Source: Bacillota bacterium
GTDB taxonomy: Bacteria; Bacillota; Clostridia; Oscillospirales; Ruminococcaceae
NCBI GenBank assembly: GCA_023396215.1
Contig: JAEWWW010000029.1
Location: 1 to 19,596, forward strand
Direction: 5' to 3'
Length of the DNA stretch: 19,596 nt
How positions within the stretch are numbered: the stretch's first letter is position 1; each line of letters starts with the position of its first letter. The notes under the pieces are model-generated. The model saw nothing but the letters and a program-made list of their open reading frames with translations, was not told the DNA's origin and ran no database searches. Position numbers and translations under genes: made by a program. Shown here piece by piece: positions 1 to 6,733 of this stretch.

Positions 1-303
1 GAGGCGTTTTTTGCCGGGCATTTTCCCGGTCATCCGGTAATGCCGGGGGTGCTGATTTTGGAGGCGCTGGCGCAGCTGGGGGCGGTTGCGGTGCTCTCGC
101 AGGAGGAAAACCGGGGCAAAATCGCCTTCTTTGGCGGCATTAAGCAGGCGCGCTTTAAGCAGCAGGTGGTGCCCGGCGATGTGCTGGAGCTGGAGTGCGA
201 GCTGGTGCGGCAGCGGGGGCCGGTGGGCATCGGGCAGGCCATCGCCATGGTGAACGGCAAGGTGGCCGCCACCGCCGAGCTGACCTTCGCGGTAGGCAAA
301 TAA
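1..303 (+). CDS. fabZ: 3-hydroxyacyl-ACP dehydratase FabZ, C-terminal part (5' end outside the window)
   Basis: The open frame runs into the window from its first base and ends at TAA 301-303, giving about 100 residues of a family usually near 140-150. The first visible residues are the FabZ active-site strand (FAGHFPGHPVMPGVL, then EALAQLGAV). It contains the catalytic His of GHFPGxPVMPG; the partner Glu is in LILEALAQ. FabZ is a cytosolic hot-dog-fold enzyme that removes water from 3-hydroxyacyl-ACP in type II fatty-acid synthesis. The downstream residues (FFGGIKQARFKQQVVPGD, a second hot-dog strand set) also fit FabZ. ATG at 40 is an internal Met, not the start, because the catalytic motif lies before it. 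It is probably part of a fab operon to the left; a MarR regulator follows. Confidence is high from the motif. Confidence 0.93.
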   Translation, partial: EAFFAGHFPGHPVMPGVLILEALAQLGAVAVLSQEENRGKIAFFGGIKQARFKQQVVPGDVLELECELVRQRGPVGIGQAIAMVNGKVAATAELTFAVGK

Positions 304-305
304 AG

Positions 306-334
306 TTGCGCCATGGGGATGGGGTTGTTATAAT
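306..334 (+). promoter_or_regulatory. Candidate sigma-A promoter of the MarR gene
   Basis: TTGCGC (306-311) and a perfect TATAAT (329-334) are separated by 17 bp. The predicted transcript would start near 341, about 20 nt before the first ATG of the regulator. The -35 box begins 3 bp after the fabZ stop codon. Confidence 0.6.
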
Positions 335-359
335 AGAAAAAGCAAACGCCCGCAGGCGG

Positions 360-845
360 ATGATGGGAGTGAAAACGGTGCTGGAAGAGGTCTTTGCCGA
401 GGTGTACACCAAATTTAAGATGAACTTTTACAAAAAGGCGTTTGGCCGTTTTGGTGGCCGCGAAGCCAGTCTTACCACGGTGGAAACCTTCTGCATCGAG
501 ATGATTCACGCCATGCAAAACCCCACTGTCAACGAGTTTGCCTCCTTTGCCCAAATCTCGCCGCCCAACGCTGCCTACAAGGTAAACAGCTTAATCCAAA
601 AGGGGTACCTGAAAAAGGTGCGCTCTAAAACCGATAAGCGGGAGTATCACCTGCAGGTGACTCCCCAGTTTTTTGAATATTATAACCTGAGCTCTCATTA
701 CATGGAGACGGTCATTACCCGGATGAAGGAGCGCTTTACCCCCCAGCAGCTTGCCTCGCTGGAGGAGATGCTCACCATCATATCCAACGAGCTGATGCCC
801 GAAGCGCAGCTCACCGAGAGCGCGGCGAAGGAGCATGCCGAGTAA
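360..845 (+). CDS. MarR-family winged-helix transcriptional regulator
   Basis: This encodes about 161 residues, a normal MarR length. The middle part reads as a winged helix: a helix with NPTVNEFASFAQISPPNAAY, a recognition-like stretch AAYKVNSLIQKGYLKKVRS, then the wing KTDKREYHLQVTP. The basic wing followed by a long C-terminal dimer helix (MKERFTPQQLASLEEMLTIISNEL) is typical of MarR proteins. No effector can be read from sequence. The position directly after fabZ suggests control of fatty-acid synthesis, by analogy with FabT, a MarR-type regulator of fab genes in lactic acid bacteria; this is inference. The gene has its own promoter at 306-334. The start is uncertain. Tandem ATG codons at 360 and 363 have a poor ribosome site, while GGGAG at about 366-370 would better fit a GTG start at 378. 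The frame is open far upstream, but starts before 341 would precede the predicted transcript. Confidence 0.85.
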   Translation: MMGVKTVLEEVFAEVYTKFKMNFYKKAFGRFGGREASLTTVETFCIEMIHAMQNPTVNEFASFAQISPPNAAYKVNSLIQKGYLKKVRSKTDKREYHLQVTPQFFEYYNLSSHYMETVITRMKERFTPQQLASLEEMLTIISNELMPEAQLTESAAKEHAE

Positions 846-876
846 AGGCGGCGGGGCAATCCTGATACATCGACGC

Positions 877-917
877 AAAAAGCCCGCATGGGGGTATTCT
901 CCATGCGGGTTTTGTTT
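877..917 (+). terminator. Rho-independent terminator after the MarR gene
   Basis: A perfect 9-bp stem, CCCGCATGG (883-891) and CCATGCGGG (901-909), encloses a 9-nt loop. It is followed by TTTTGTTT and preceded by an A-run, so it may work in both directions. It separates the fab/MarR region from the sugar cluster. Confidence 0.88.
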
Positions 918-1145
918 CGTCTTGCGGCGGTGCGCCTGCGCTATCTCGCCACAATAAGGAACCGGCCCATCCCGACGGCGCTGAACCGCGGAAATCCCCG
1001 CTATTTTTACAACTGGCAAAATGGCTGCGCACCAAAATGAGCCGATTTTTAAGGGCCTGTTTGGTGGTTTTGCCGGGTCGGGGAGCCTTATTCAACAAAA
1101 AACTTGCATGCTTTTTGGGGTAAATTAAAACTATATTACCAATTG
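918..1145. other. Intergenic region, no gene seen
   Basis: About 230 bp lie between the MarR terminator and the SorC control region. I saw no open frame with a ribosome site and no convincing hairpin. The left part is GC-rich like the genes, and the sequence becomes A+T-rich from about 1090 towards the SorC promoter. Confidence 0.5.
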
Positions 1146-1160
1146 TAAATATAATATTTA
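1146..1160. promoter_or_regulatory. Candidate operator palindrome upstream of the SorC promoter
   Basis: TAAATAT-A-ATATTTA is a perfect 7-bp inverted repeat around one central base, ending about 33 bp before the -35 box of the SorC promoter. Regulators of this family bind inverted repeats near their own and their target promoters. The pure A+T composition makes chance occurrence possible. Confidence 0.35.
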
Positions 1161-1192
1161 ATAACCAGCAAAATTGACCCTCAAAAAACAGG

Positions 1193-1221
1193 TTGACTGT
1201 AACAAAAGGAAAAGTTATGAT
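1193..1221 (+). promoter_or_regulatory. Sigma-A promoter of the SorC regulator gene
   Basis: TTGACT (1193-1198) and TATGAT (1216-1221) are separated by exactly 17 bp, each one base from consensus. The predicted start of transcription is about 1228, which is the A of the ATG chosen for the regulator, so the mRNA could be leaderless. Confidence 0.7.
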
Positions 1222-1227
1222 AGAGAC

Positions 1228-2169
1228 ATGAAAAAGATTGTGGATGATTACCGAGCAATGCTGCAAGTCTGCGAACTATATTACAACCAGGATTTGAGCC
1301 AGACCCAAATCGCGCGGCAGTTGGGGCTTTCCCGGCCGACGGTTAGAGGGCTGCTGCAGGGGGCCAGAGAGAAAGGACTGGTCAAAATTATCATCTCGGC
1401 TCTGCCCGGGAGAAATTATCTGGAGCTGGAACGGCGGCTGGAGCGAAAGCTGGGGTTAAAAGAAGCGGTGATTGTGGAAAACGCCGCCGACCCCTCACAG
1501 CAAAAGGATTTGCTGGCGCAGGGGGCCGCGGGCTTTTTGGAATCCATTTTGCAGGAGGGCCATGAGGTGGGGGTTTCGATGGGCACGACGCTGGCGCGCA
1601 TCCCCCGCTTTGTTTCAGGGCCCTGCAACCGGGTGACCTTTGTTCCCTTGGTGGGGGGCATCGGGAACGTTAATATTAATTTTCACTCAAACAATATTGC
1701 CGAGGCGCTGGCAAAGGCCTTTGACGCCGAATCCCTCTACCTGCACGCCCCCTCGATTGTGACCCGGGCGCAGACCAAGCGGGAGCTGCTCAAGGAAGCC
1801 AGCATCCAGCGTACGCTGAGCCGCCACGACCGGCTGGATATCGCCCTGATGGGCATCGGCACCGCAGGACCGAGCTCGGCCATTGCCCGGGCGGGCTATC
1901 TCAACGAGGCGATGCTGCATGAAATCCGCCAGGGCGGCGTTTGCGGCGATATCTGCATGCGTCTTTACGACCGGGCGGGCGACACCTCCCAGATACCCTC
2001 CAACGGGGGGGTTATCGGCATCGATGTGCAGCAGATACGCAAAATCCCCTACTCCATCGGGGTGGCAGGCGGGCGGGATAAGGTGGAAGCCATCCGCGGC
2101 GCGCTGCAAGGGAAGCTTATCAACATTTTGGTAACCGATTGTGTCTCAGCCGGTCTTCTGTGTGAATAA
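1228..2169 (+). CDS. SorC/DeoR-type sugar-phosphate-responsive transcriptional regulator
   Basis: This encodes about 313 residues, normal for SorC regulators. The N-terminal helix-turn-helix lies at about residues 10-45: LYYNQDLSQTQIARQLGLSR, then PTVRGLLQGAREKGLVKI. It closely follows the SorC/DeoR pattern LYY-x-x-x-S-Q-x-x-I-A-x-x-L. The remainder is the sugar-phosphate-binding domain, with VGVSMGTTL, FVPLVGGIG and LMGIGTAGPSS. Such proteins sense a phosphorylated pathway intermediate in the cytosol and usually control the adjacent catabolic operon, here the cluster from 2476. ATG 1228 is chosen because it gives the usual short leader before the helix-turn-helix and lies downstream of the promoter. 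A TTG at 1174 is in frame, but it lies upstream of that promoter. There is no ribosome site at normal spacing before 1228 (AAAGGAAAA is about 17 nt away). No terminator follows, so read-through into the operon is possible. Confidence 0.88.
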   Translation: MKKIVDDYRAMLQVCELYYNQDLSQTQIARQLGLSRPTVRGLLQGAREKGLVKIIISALPGRNYLELERRLERKLGLKEAVIVENAADPSQQKDLLAQGAAGFLESILQEGHEVGVSMGTTLARIPRFVSGPCNRVTFVPLVGGIGNVNINFHSNNIAEALAKAFDAESLYLHAPSIVTRAQTKRELLKEASIQRTLSRHDRLDIALMGIGTAGPSSAIARAGYLNEAMLHEIRQGGVCGDICMRLYDRAGDTSQIPSNGGVIGIDVQQIRKIPYSIGVAGGRDKVEAIRGALQGKLINILVTDCVSAGLLCE

Positions 2170-2200
2170 CGGGTGCGGGGCGCAAGTAAAATAATATATC

Positions 2201-2454
2201 AAGGCAATACCGCACAGCCCTAAGTGCTCTGGCGCATCGGTGGATTTTTCGTCAGATAAAACAAAAACCGCAGGGAATACTGGGTGTATTCGCGAGGAAT
2301 AACGTGAAAAATCACGCTATTCCGTCATGTGCCAATCGCTCCTCGCCTACGGCGAGAACCGCGGATTGATGCACAAAAAGCGTGAAAGATTACGGAAAAC
2401 CCACAAGCGACAGGGTGCTTAAGGCGGTAGCCGTGAACTGTGCGGTATTGCCTT
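2201..2454. repeat. 254-bp non-coding element with perfect 17-bp terminal inverted repeats (candidate MITE)
   Basis: The left end AAGGCAATACCGCACAG (2201-2217) is the exact reverse complement of the right end (2438-2454). Just inside, 2217-2231 and 2411-2425 are also largely complementary (11 of 15, the rest transitions). The interior holds two further hairpins. One is GGAATA-A-CGTGA, loop AAAA, TCACG-C-TATTCC (2296-2323). The other is an imperfect stem at about 2329-2373 capped by CTCGCC-TAC-GGCGAG (2342-2356). There is no credible reading frame inside. It fills nearly all the space between the regulator and the operon and ends 21 bp before the araM start. No clear target-site duplication is visible. 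It could be a non-autonomous mobile element or a structured leader; only the inverted repeats are certain. Confidence 0.6.
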
Positions 2455-2475
2455 AGACAAAAGGAGTAATAGAGT

Positions 2476-3684
2476 ATGCAGCAGATTTTTCCCAAATCGC
2501 TTCAGGAGATGGCAGGGAGGGACTTTCCCTGCACCTGCGGCCTGACCCATGTGATTCACACCGAAAAGCTGGTGATAGAGCGGGGCGCTATCCACAAAGT
2601 GCTGGAAAACGGCCTGCCGGGCACCCCCTTTGTATTTGCCGACGAAAACACCTGGCCGCTGGGCCAAGACGTGCTGGGGCACCTGCCCCACTTTATCCTC
2701 ACCGGTGACGACCTGCACGCCGACGGCCAAACCCTGGGGCGGATGCTGATTGCCACCGCCGACCAGGATATCGGCTACTTTATCGCGCTGGGGGCGGGCA
2801 CCATCGGCGACTCGGTGCGCTACCTGGCCTATCGGCTGAACAAGCCCTTTGTAAATGTATGCACCGCACCTTCGATGGACGGCGCGGCCTCCTGCCACTC
2901 GCCTCTGGTGCATGAGCATTTCAAACGCACCTATCAGGCGGCGCCCCCTTACGCGGTTTACTTTGATTTGGACATCATGGGCGCGGCCCCGCAGGATATG
3001 ATTGCCGCCGGGTATGCCGACGTGGTGGGCAAGTATGTGGCCGCGGTGGATTGGAAGCTGGGCAACCTCGCCACCGGCGAGCATTTCTGCCCCGAGATAC
3101 AGGCGCTGACCCTGCGGGCGGTTGAAAAGTGCGAGCAGTCCTGCGAGGGGCTGGCCGCCCGGGAGCCCGGCGCCATCGCGACCCTTTCGGAGGCGCTGCT
3201 GCTCTCCAGCCTTGCGATGCAGCTCAACATCACCTCCCGCCCCGCTTCGGGGATGGAGCATCTGCTCTCCCACGCGTGGGAAAACCTTGCGCTCCGGCGG
3301 GGCGAGAAGGTTTCGCTGCATGGGGATAAGGTGGGCATCGGTACCCTCATCGCCTGCGATATCTACCATGAGTTCTTCAAAGAAAAGCGGATGCCCGACG
3401 GCCCGGTGGAGGGCATCGATTACCAGAATATCCTCGACCACTGGGATGAGCTGAAGGAGCAGAGCGACTTCTTGTGGTCTATTAAGGATAAGGTGGCCCA
3501 GCAGATTACCAAGGCGGGCGGCCCCACAAGACCGGCCCATCTGGGCATCCCCCCCGAGGATGTGGACTATGGCCTGCGGCATATGACGCTGGGGCGGCCG
3601 AGGGTGACCATCGCCCATCTCATCAAGGCGCTGGGGCTGGAGGATGAGATTTACGGCACAGTACTGCCCCGCTGGGTAGGCTGA
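2476..3684 (+). CDS. araM: sn-glycerol-1-phosphate dehydrogenase, AraM/EgsA type
   Basis: This encodes 402 residues, the usual size for bacterial AraM proteins of the iron-alcohol-dehydrogenase/dehydroquinate-synthase fold. The family reversibly interconverts sn-glycerol-1-phosphate and dihydroxyacetone phosphate with NAD(P)H in the cytosol. Visible motifs are the nucleotide-binding GAGTIGDSVRYLA, the AraM stretch TAPSMDGAASCHSPL, GYADVVGKY with probable metal ligand Asp182, SGMEHLLSHAWE with candidate ligands His262 and His266, and LHGDKVGIGT with His282. The start is fixed by AAGGAG at 2461-2466, 9 nt before ATG. It is the first gene of a tightly packed cluster with a ribulokinase-like kinase next, as araM sits among ara genes in Bacillus. 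The true substrate here could be another polyol phosphate, since the family call does not prove glycerol-1-phosphate. Confidence 0.88.
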   Translation: MQQIFPKSLQEMAGRDFPCTCGLTHVIHTEKLVIERGAIHKVLENGLPGTPFVFADENTWPLGQDVLGHLPHFILTGDDLHADGQTLGRMLIATADQDIGYFIALGAGTIGDSVRYLAYRLNKPFVNVCTAPSMDGAASCHSPLVHEHFKRTYQAAPPYAVYFDLDIMGAAPQDMIAAGYADVVGKYVAAVDWKLGNLATGEHFCPEIQALTLRAVEKCEQSCEGLAAREPGAIATLSEALLLSSLAMQLNITSRPASGMEHLLSHAWENLALRRGEKVSLHGDKVGIGTLIACDIYHEFFKEKRMPDGPVEGIDYQNILDHWDELKEQSDFLWSIKDKVAQQITKAGGPTRPAHLGIPPEDVDYGLRHMTLGRPRVTIAHLIKALGLEDEIYGTVLPRWVG

Positions 3685-3735
3685 CCCCACAACGATAAAG
3701 CGGGATACCCCCGCCCGACATAGGAGGAAAACGCA

Positions 3736-5421
3736 ATGGAACGATATGCTCTGGGGCTGGATTACGGCACTCTTTCGGCGCGCGCGCTCTTGGTGAACAC
3801 CGAAACCGGGGAGGAAAAGGCCACTGCGGTTTATGTTTATCCCCACGGCGTGATGAGCCGCGAGCTGCCGGACGGCACCCCGCTCCCCCCCAACTACGCG
3901 CTGGCACACCCCACCGATTACCTGCAGGCGCTGAAGTCGGTCATCCGCGAGGTGATGGCGACCAGCGGTATCTCCCAGGAGCAGCTGGTGGGCATCGGCA
4001 TCGACGCCACCTCCTCCTCCCTTGTGCCGGTGGATGAGGCCGGTACCCCACTGTGCTTCTTACCGGGGTTTGAACAAAACCCACACGCCTACATAAAGCT
4101 TTGGAAGCACCACGGGCAGGCAGCGCTGGAGCTGGCCGACCGTCTGGTGGCGGTGGCTGAAGCCCGCAGTGAGGGTTGGCGCAGCCGTTACGGCGGCAAG
4201 TTCAACGGCGAGTCGCTGGTGCCCAAGTCGCTGGAAACGGCGGCAGTGGCCCCCGAGGTGTATGCGCGCTGCCACCGTCTTTTGGAGCTGGGCGACTGGC
4301 TGACCCGGGTGCTGACCGGGGAGGACGTAAAGAGCCGGAGCATGGCTGCCTGCAACAGCCTTTATGACGACGAGAGCGGCTTTCCTTCGCCGGAGTTTTT
4401 TGGTGAGGTGCTGCCCGCCGCCGAGGGGCTGGGCGACAAATATGCCAGCCGCATCGTTCCGCTGGGGGGCAGCGTCGGCGGGCTGACCGCCGGGATGGCC
4501 GAAGAGCTGGGCCTCTGCCCCGGTACCCCGGTGAGCGCCGCCATGATTGACTGCCACGCGGCGGTACCCGGCTGCGGCGCAGGCGAGGATGGCGACCTTG
4601 TGATGGTGCTGGGCACCAGCTCCTGCTTCTTGCTGAACACCTCTCACAAAGAGGGTATCCCCGGCATCTCCAGCGTGGCCTATGAGGCCCATATCCCGGG
4701 GCTTTACGGCTGCGAGGGTGGCCAGTCCTGCGTGGGAGACAGCTTCCAGTGGTTTGTAGAAAACTGTGTGCCCCAAAGCACGCTGGAGGCCGCCCGGCAG
4801 GCGGGGCAGGATATCTACTCCTATCTGGAGGAAAAAGCGGCCGCACTGCTGCCGGGAGAAAGCGGTCTGCTGGCTCTCGACTGGTGGAACGGCGTGCGCA
4901 CTCCCCTGCTGGACTACGAGCTTTCGGGCGCTCTGTTTGGGATGGAGCTTTCCACCACGCCGGAGGAGATGTACCGGGCGCTGGTGGAGGCCGCCTGCTT
5001 TGGCGCCAAGCAGATTGTCGACCTCTATGAGGAATCGGGGCGGCCGGTGAAGCGGCTGCTGGCCTCGGGAGGACTGGCCTACAAAAACAAGATGATGATG
5101 CAGATTTTGGCCGATGTGTGTCAAAAGGAGGTTGCGGTGAGCGCCAGCAAGGAGCCCTGCGCGCTGGGCAGCGCCGTGATGGGAGCCTACGCCGCCGACG
5201 GCAAAGACTTCCACCAGCGGATGGCCCTCATGTGCCCCCCGCCCCAAACCGTTTACCGGCCCGACGCCGCCCGGGGAGAAATCTACCGGCAGTTGTACCG
5301 GGAGTACCGCAGCATGTTTGATTATTTTTCAAAGGAAAACCGGTTGGTAGAGCGTTTGCGCCGCATGAAAATCCAGCAAAAGGCCCTTGCCGCCAAACAA
5401 ATGGAGGAATCTGCCCAGTGA
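3736..5421 (+). CDS. araB: FGGY-family carbohydrate kinase, ribulokinase-like
   Basis: This encodes 561 residues, matching ribulokinase (about 560) rather than the shorter glycerol or xylulose kinases (about 500). GLDYGTLSARALLV at residues 7-20 is the N-terminal phosphate-binding motif. GIGIDATSSSLVPVDEAGTP, AYIKLWKHH and RYGGKFNGESLVPK match AraB landmarks. IDCHAAVPGCG carries the probable catalytic Asp272. GTSSC and SGGLAYKNKMMMQILADV form the second ATP-side lobe. It would transfer phosphate from ATP to the terminal hydroxyl of a pentulose or pentitol in the cytosol. AGGAGG at 3722-3727 sits 8 nt before ATG. The end overlaps the next gene by 4 nt. No araA or araD is present in the window, so L-ribulose is not assured; D-ribulose, a pentitol or a tetritol are alternatives. 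The gene symbol denotes family only. Confidence 0.85.
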   Translation: MERYALGLDYGTLSARALLVNTETGEEKATAVYVYPHGVMSRELPDGTPLPPNYALAHPTDYLQALKSVIREVMATSGISQEQLVGIGIDATSSSLVPVDEAGTPLCFLPGFEQNPHAYIKLWKHHGQAALELADRLVAVAEARSEGWRSRYGGKFNGESLVPKSLETAAVAPEVYARCHRLLELGDWLTRVLTGEDVKSRSMAACNSLYDDESGFPSPEFFGEVLPAAEGLGDKYASRIVPLGGSVGGLTAGMAEELGLCPGTPVSAAMIDCHAAVPGCGAGEDGDLVMVLGTSSCFLLNTSHKEGIPGISSVAYEAHIPGLYGCEGGQSCVGDSFQWFVENCVPQSTLEAARQAGQDIYSYLEEKAAALLPGESGLLALDWWNGVRTPLLDYELSGALFGMELSTTPEEMYRALVEAACFGAKQIVDLYEESGRPVKRLLASGGLAYKNKMMMQILADVCQKEVAVSASKEPCALGSAVMGAYAADGKDFHQRMALMCPPPQTVYRPDAARGEIYRQLYREYRSMFDYFSKENRLVERLRRMKIQQKALAAKQMEESAQ

Positions 5422-6713
5422 AACGACTGATTGTATTTTCGGCGGACGCAATGGTCACCGAAGACTTTGAATACCTGAAAACCCTGCCCAACTACCAAAA
5501 GTATCTGGCCGGCGCCAGCATTGTGGAGCGGGTGCGCTCGATTTACCCTACCATCACCTACCCCTGCCACACCACCATGCTGACCGGGGTATGGCCCAAC
5601 AAGCACGGCATTGCAGGCAACTACCAGTTGGTGCCGGGGCAGAAGCCTATTCCATGGAAGTGGTTCTATGATTGGGTACAGTGGAGGGACGACCTCTTTA
5701 CCCGGGCCAAGCAGGCGGGCTACACCACCGCCTCGGTGTTTTGGCCGGTGACCGGCAACCACCCCGCCATCGACTATCTGGTGGCCGAGTACTGGGCCCA
5801 AAGCGAGCAGGACGACCTGCGTGATGTTTACGCCCGCTCCGGCTCCAGCCCCGAGGTGATGGAGATTGTGGCACAGCATATGAACGATGATGCCTGCCGC
5901 AAGCGGCTGCATCCACCTCTGGAACGGTTCACCGTGAGCTGCGCCTGCGATATCCTGCGCCGGTTTCAGCCCCACCTGCTCTTTTTGCACCCGGCCAACA
6001 TCGACGACTACCGCCACAAAACCGGGGTGTTTACCGATGTGGTGACCCGGGGCATTGAAGAGACCGACCAGTGGATTGGCGAAATTATGGAAACGCTGGA
6101 GGAGCTGGGGCTGCGGGAGGAAACCAACTTTGTCCTCACCAGCGACCACGGCCAGATGGAAACCAAGCGGGTTGTGAACCTCAACGTCATGCTGGCGGAC
6201 AACGGCCTTATCCGGGTGGGCGAGGACGGCTCGCTGCTGGATTGGGACGCATGGTGCCTTTCGGGCGGGTTTTCGGCGCTGGTCTACCTGAAGGATAAGC
6301 AGGATAAGGCCCTGTACGACAGGGTGTACCGCCTGCTGCAGCAGATGGTGGACGAAGGCATCTACGGTGTGAGCCGGGTGTTCACCCAGGAGGAAGCCGA
6401 CCGCGAGGAACATCTGGGCGGCGACTTCTCCTTCGTTTTGGAAACCGATGGCTTTTCCTCGCTGGGGGATGGCTACCAAAGGCCGATTGTAACCACCTTT
6501 GACACCAGCGACTACCGCTATGGCCGGGCGACCCACGGCTACCTGCCCCACAAGGGGCCACAGCCCATCTTTGTCGCCAAAGGCCCGGATTTCAAAGAGA
6601 ACGTGGTGCTGCCCGAGGGGCGGCTGGTGGACGAAGCCCCCACACTGGCAAAGCTTCTGGGGTTGGAGCTGCCGTCGGCAGACGGCATACCGATGAGCGA
6701 GCTGCTGAAATAA
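5418..6713 (+). CDS. Cytoplasmic alkaline-phosphatase-superfamily phosphodiesterase (nucleotide pyrophosphatase/phosphodiesterase type)
   Basis: This encodes 431 residues starting at a GTG that overlaps the upstream kinase stop (GTGA), with GGAGG about 10 nt before it, so translation is probably coupled. Two-metal catalytic residues of the type I phosphodiesterase family are all visible. Asp10 is in FSADAM. The nucleophile Thr47 lies in YPTITYPCHTTMLTG. Asp196 and His200 lie in NIDDYRHKTG, Asp243 and His244 in TSDHGQME, and His373 in THGYLPHKG. The family hydrolyses phosphodiester or pyrophosphate bonds. There is no signal peptide: the N-terminus MKRLIVFSADAM is the first core beta-strand, so the enzyme should act inside the cell on an imported compound. 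Its place between a pentulose-type kinase and an ABC importer suggests that it splits the imported substrate. A phosphomonoesterase role cannot be excluded. The substrate is unknown. Confidence 0.82.
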   Translation: MKRLIVFSADAMVTEDFEYLKTLPNYQKYLAGASIVERVRSIYPTITYPCHTTMLTGVWPNKHGIAGNYQLVPGQKPIPWKWFYDWVQWRDDLFTRAKQAGYTTASVFWPVTGNHPAIDYLVAEYWAQSEQDDLRDVYARSGSSPEVMEIVAQHMNDDACRKRLHPPLERFTVSCACDILRRFQPHLLFLHPANIDDYRHKTGVFTDVVTRGIEETDQWIGEIMETLEELGLREETNFVLTSDHGQMETKRVVNLNVMLADNGLIRVGEDGSLLDWDAWCLSGGFSALVYLKDKQDKALYDRVYRLLQQMVDEGIYGVSRVFTQEEADREEHLGGDFSFVLETDGFSSLGDGYQRPIVTTFDTSDYRYGRATHGYLPHKGPQPIFVAKGPDFKENVVLPEGRLVDEAPTLAKLLGLELPSADGIPMSELLK

Positions 6714-6733
6714 TCACCGAAAGGAATTAGGCT

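Noticed and set aside
1174..1227. TTG start at 1174 extending the SorC protein by 18 residues
   Set aside because: It lies upstream of the best promoter, and the added residues precede the normal family N-terminus; ATG 1228 fits the helix-turn-helix spacing.
2170..2475. A promoter for the araM operon within or beside the inverted-repeat element
   Set aside because: The best candidates (TAATAT at 2192; TTGATG at 2366 with ATTACG) lack a matching partner box at proper spacing, so none was annotated.
2419..3909. A 496-codon open frame on the minus strand opposite the araM gene
   Set aside because: The plus strand here encodes a motif-complete AraM protein. The minus frame is rich in Gly, Arg, His and Gln, has no recognisable domain and crosses the inverted-repeat end; it is an effect of GC-rich codon use.
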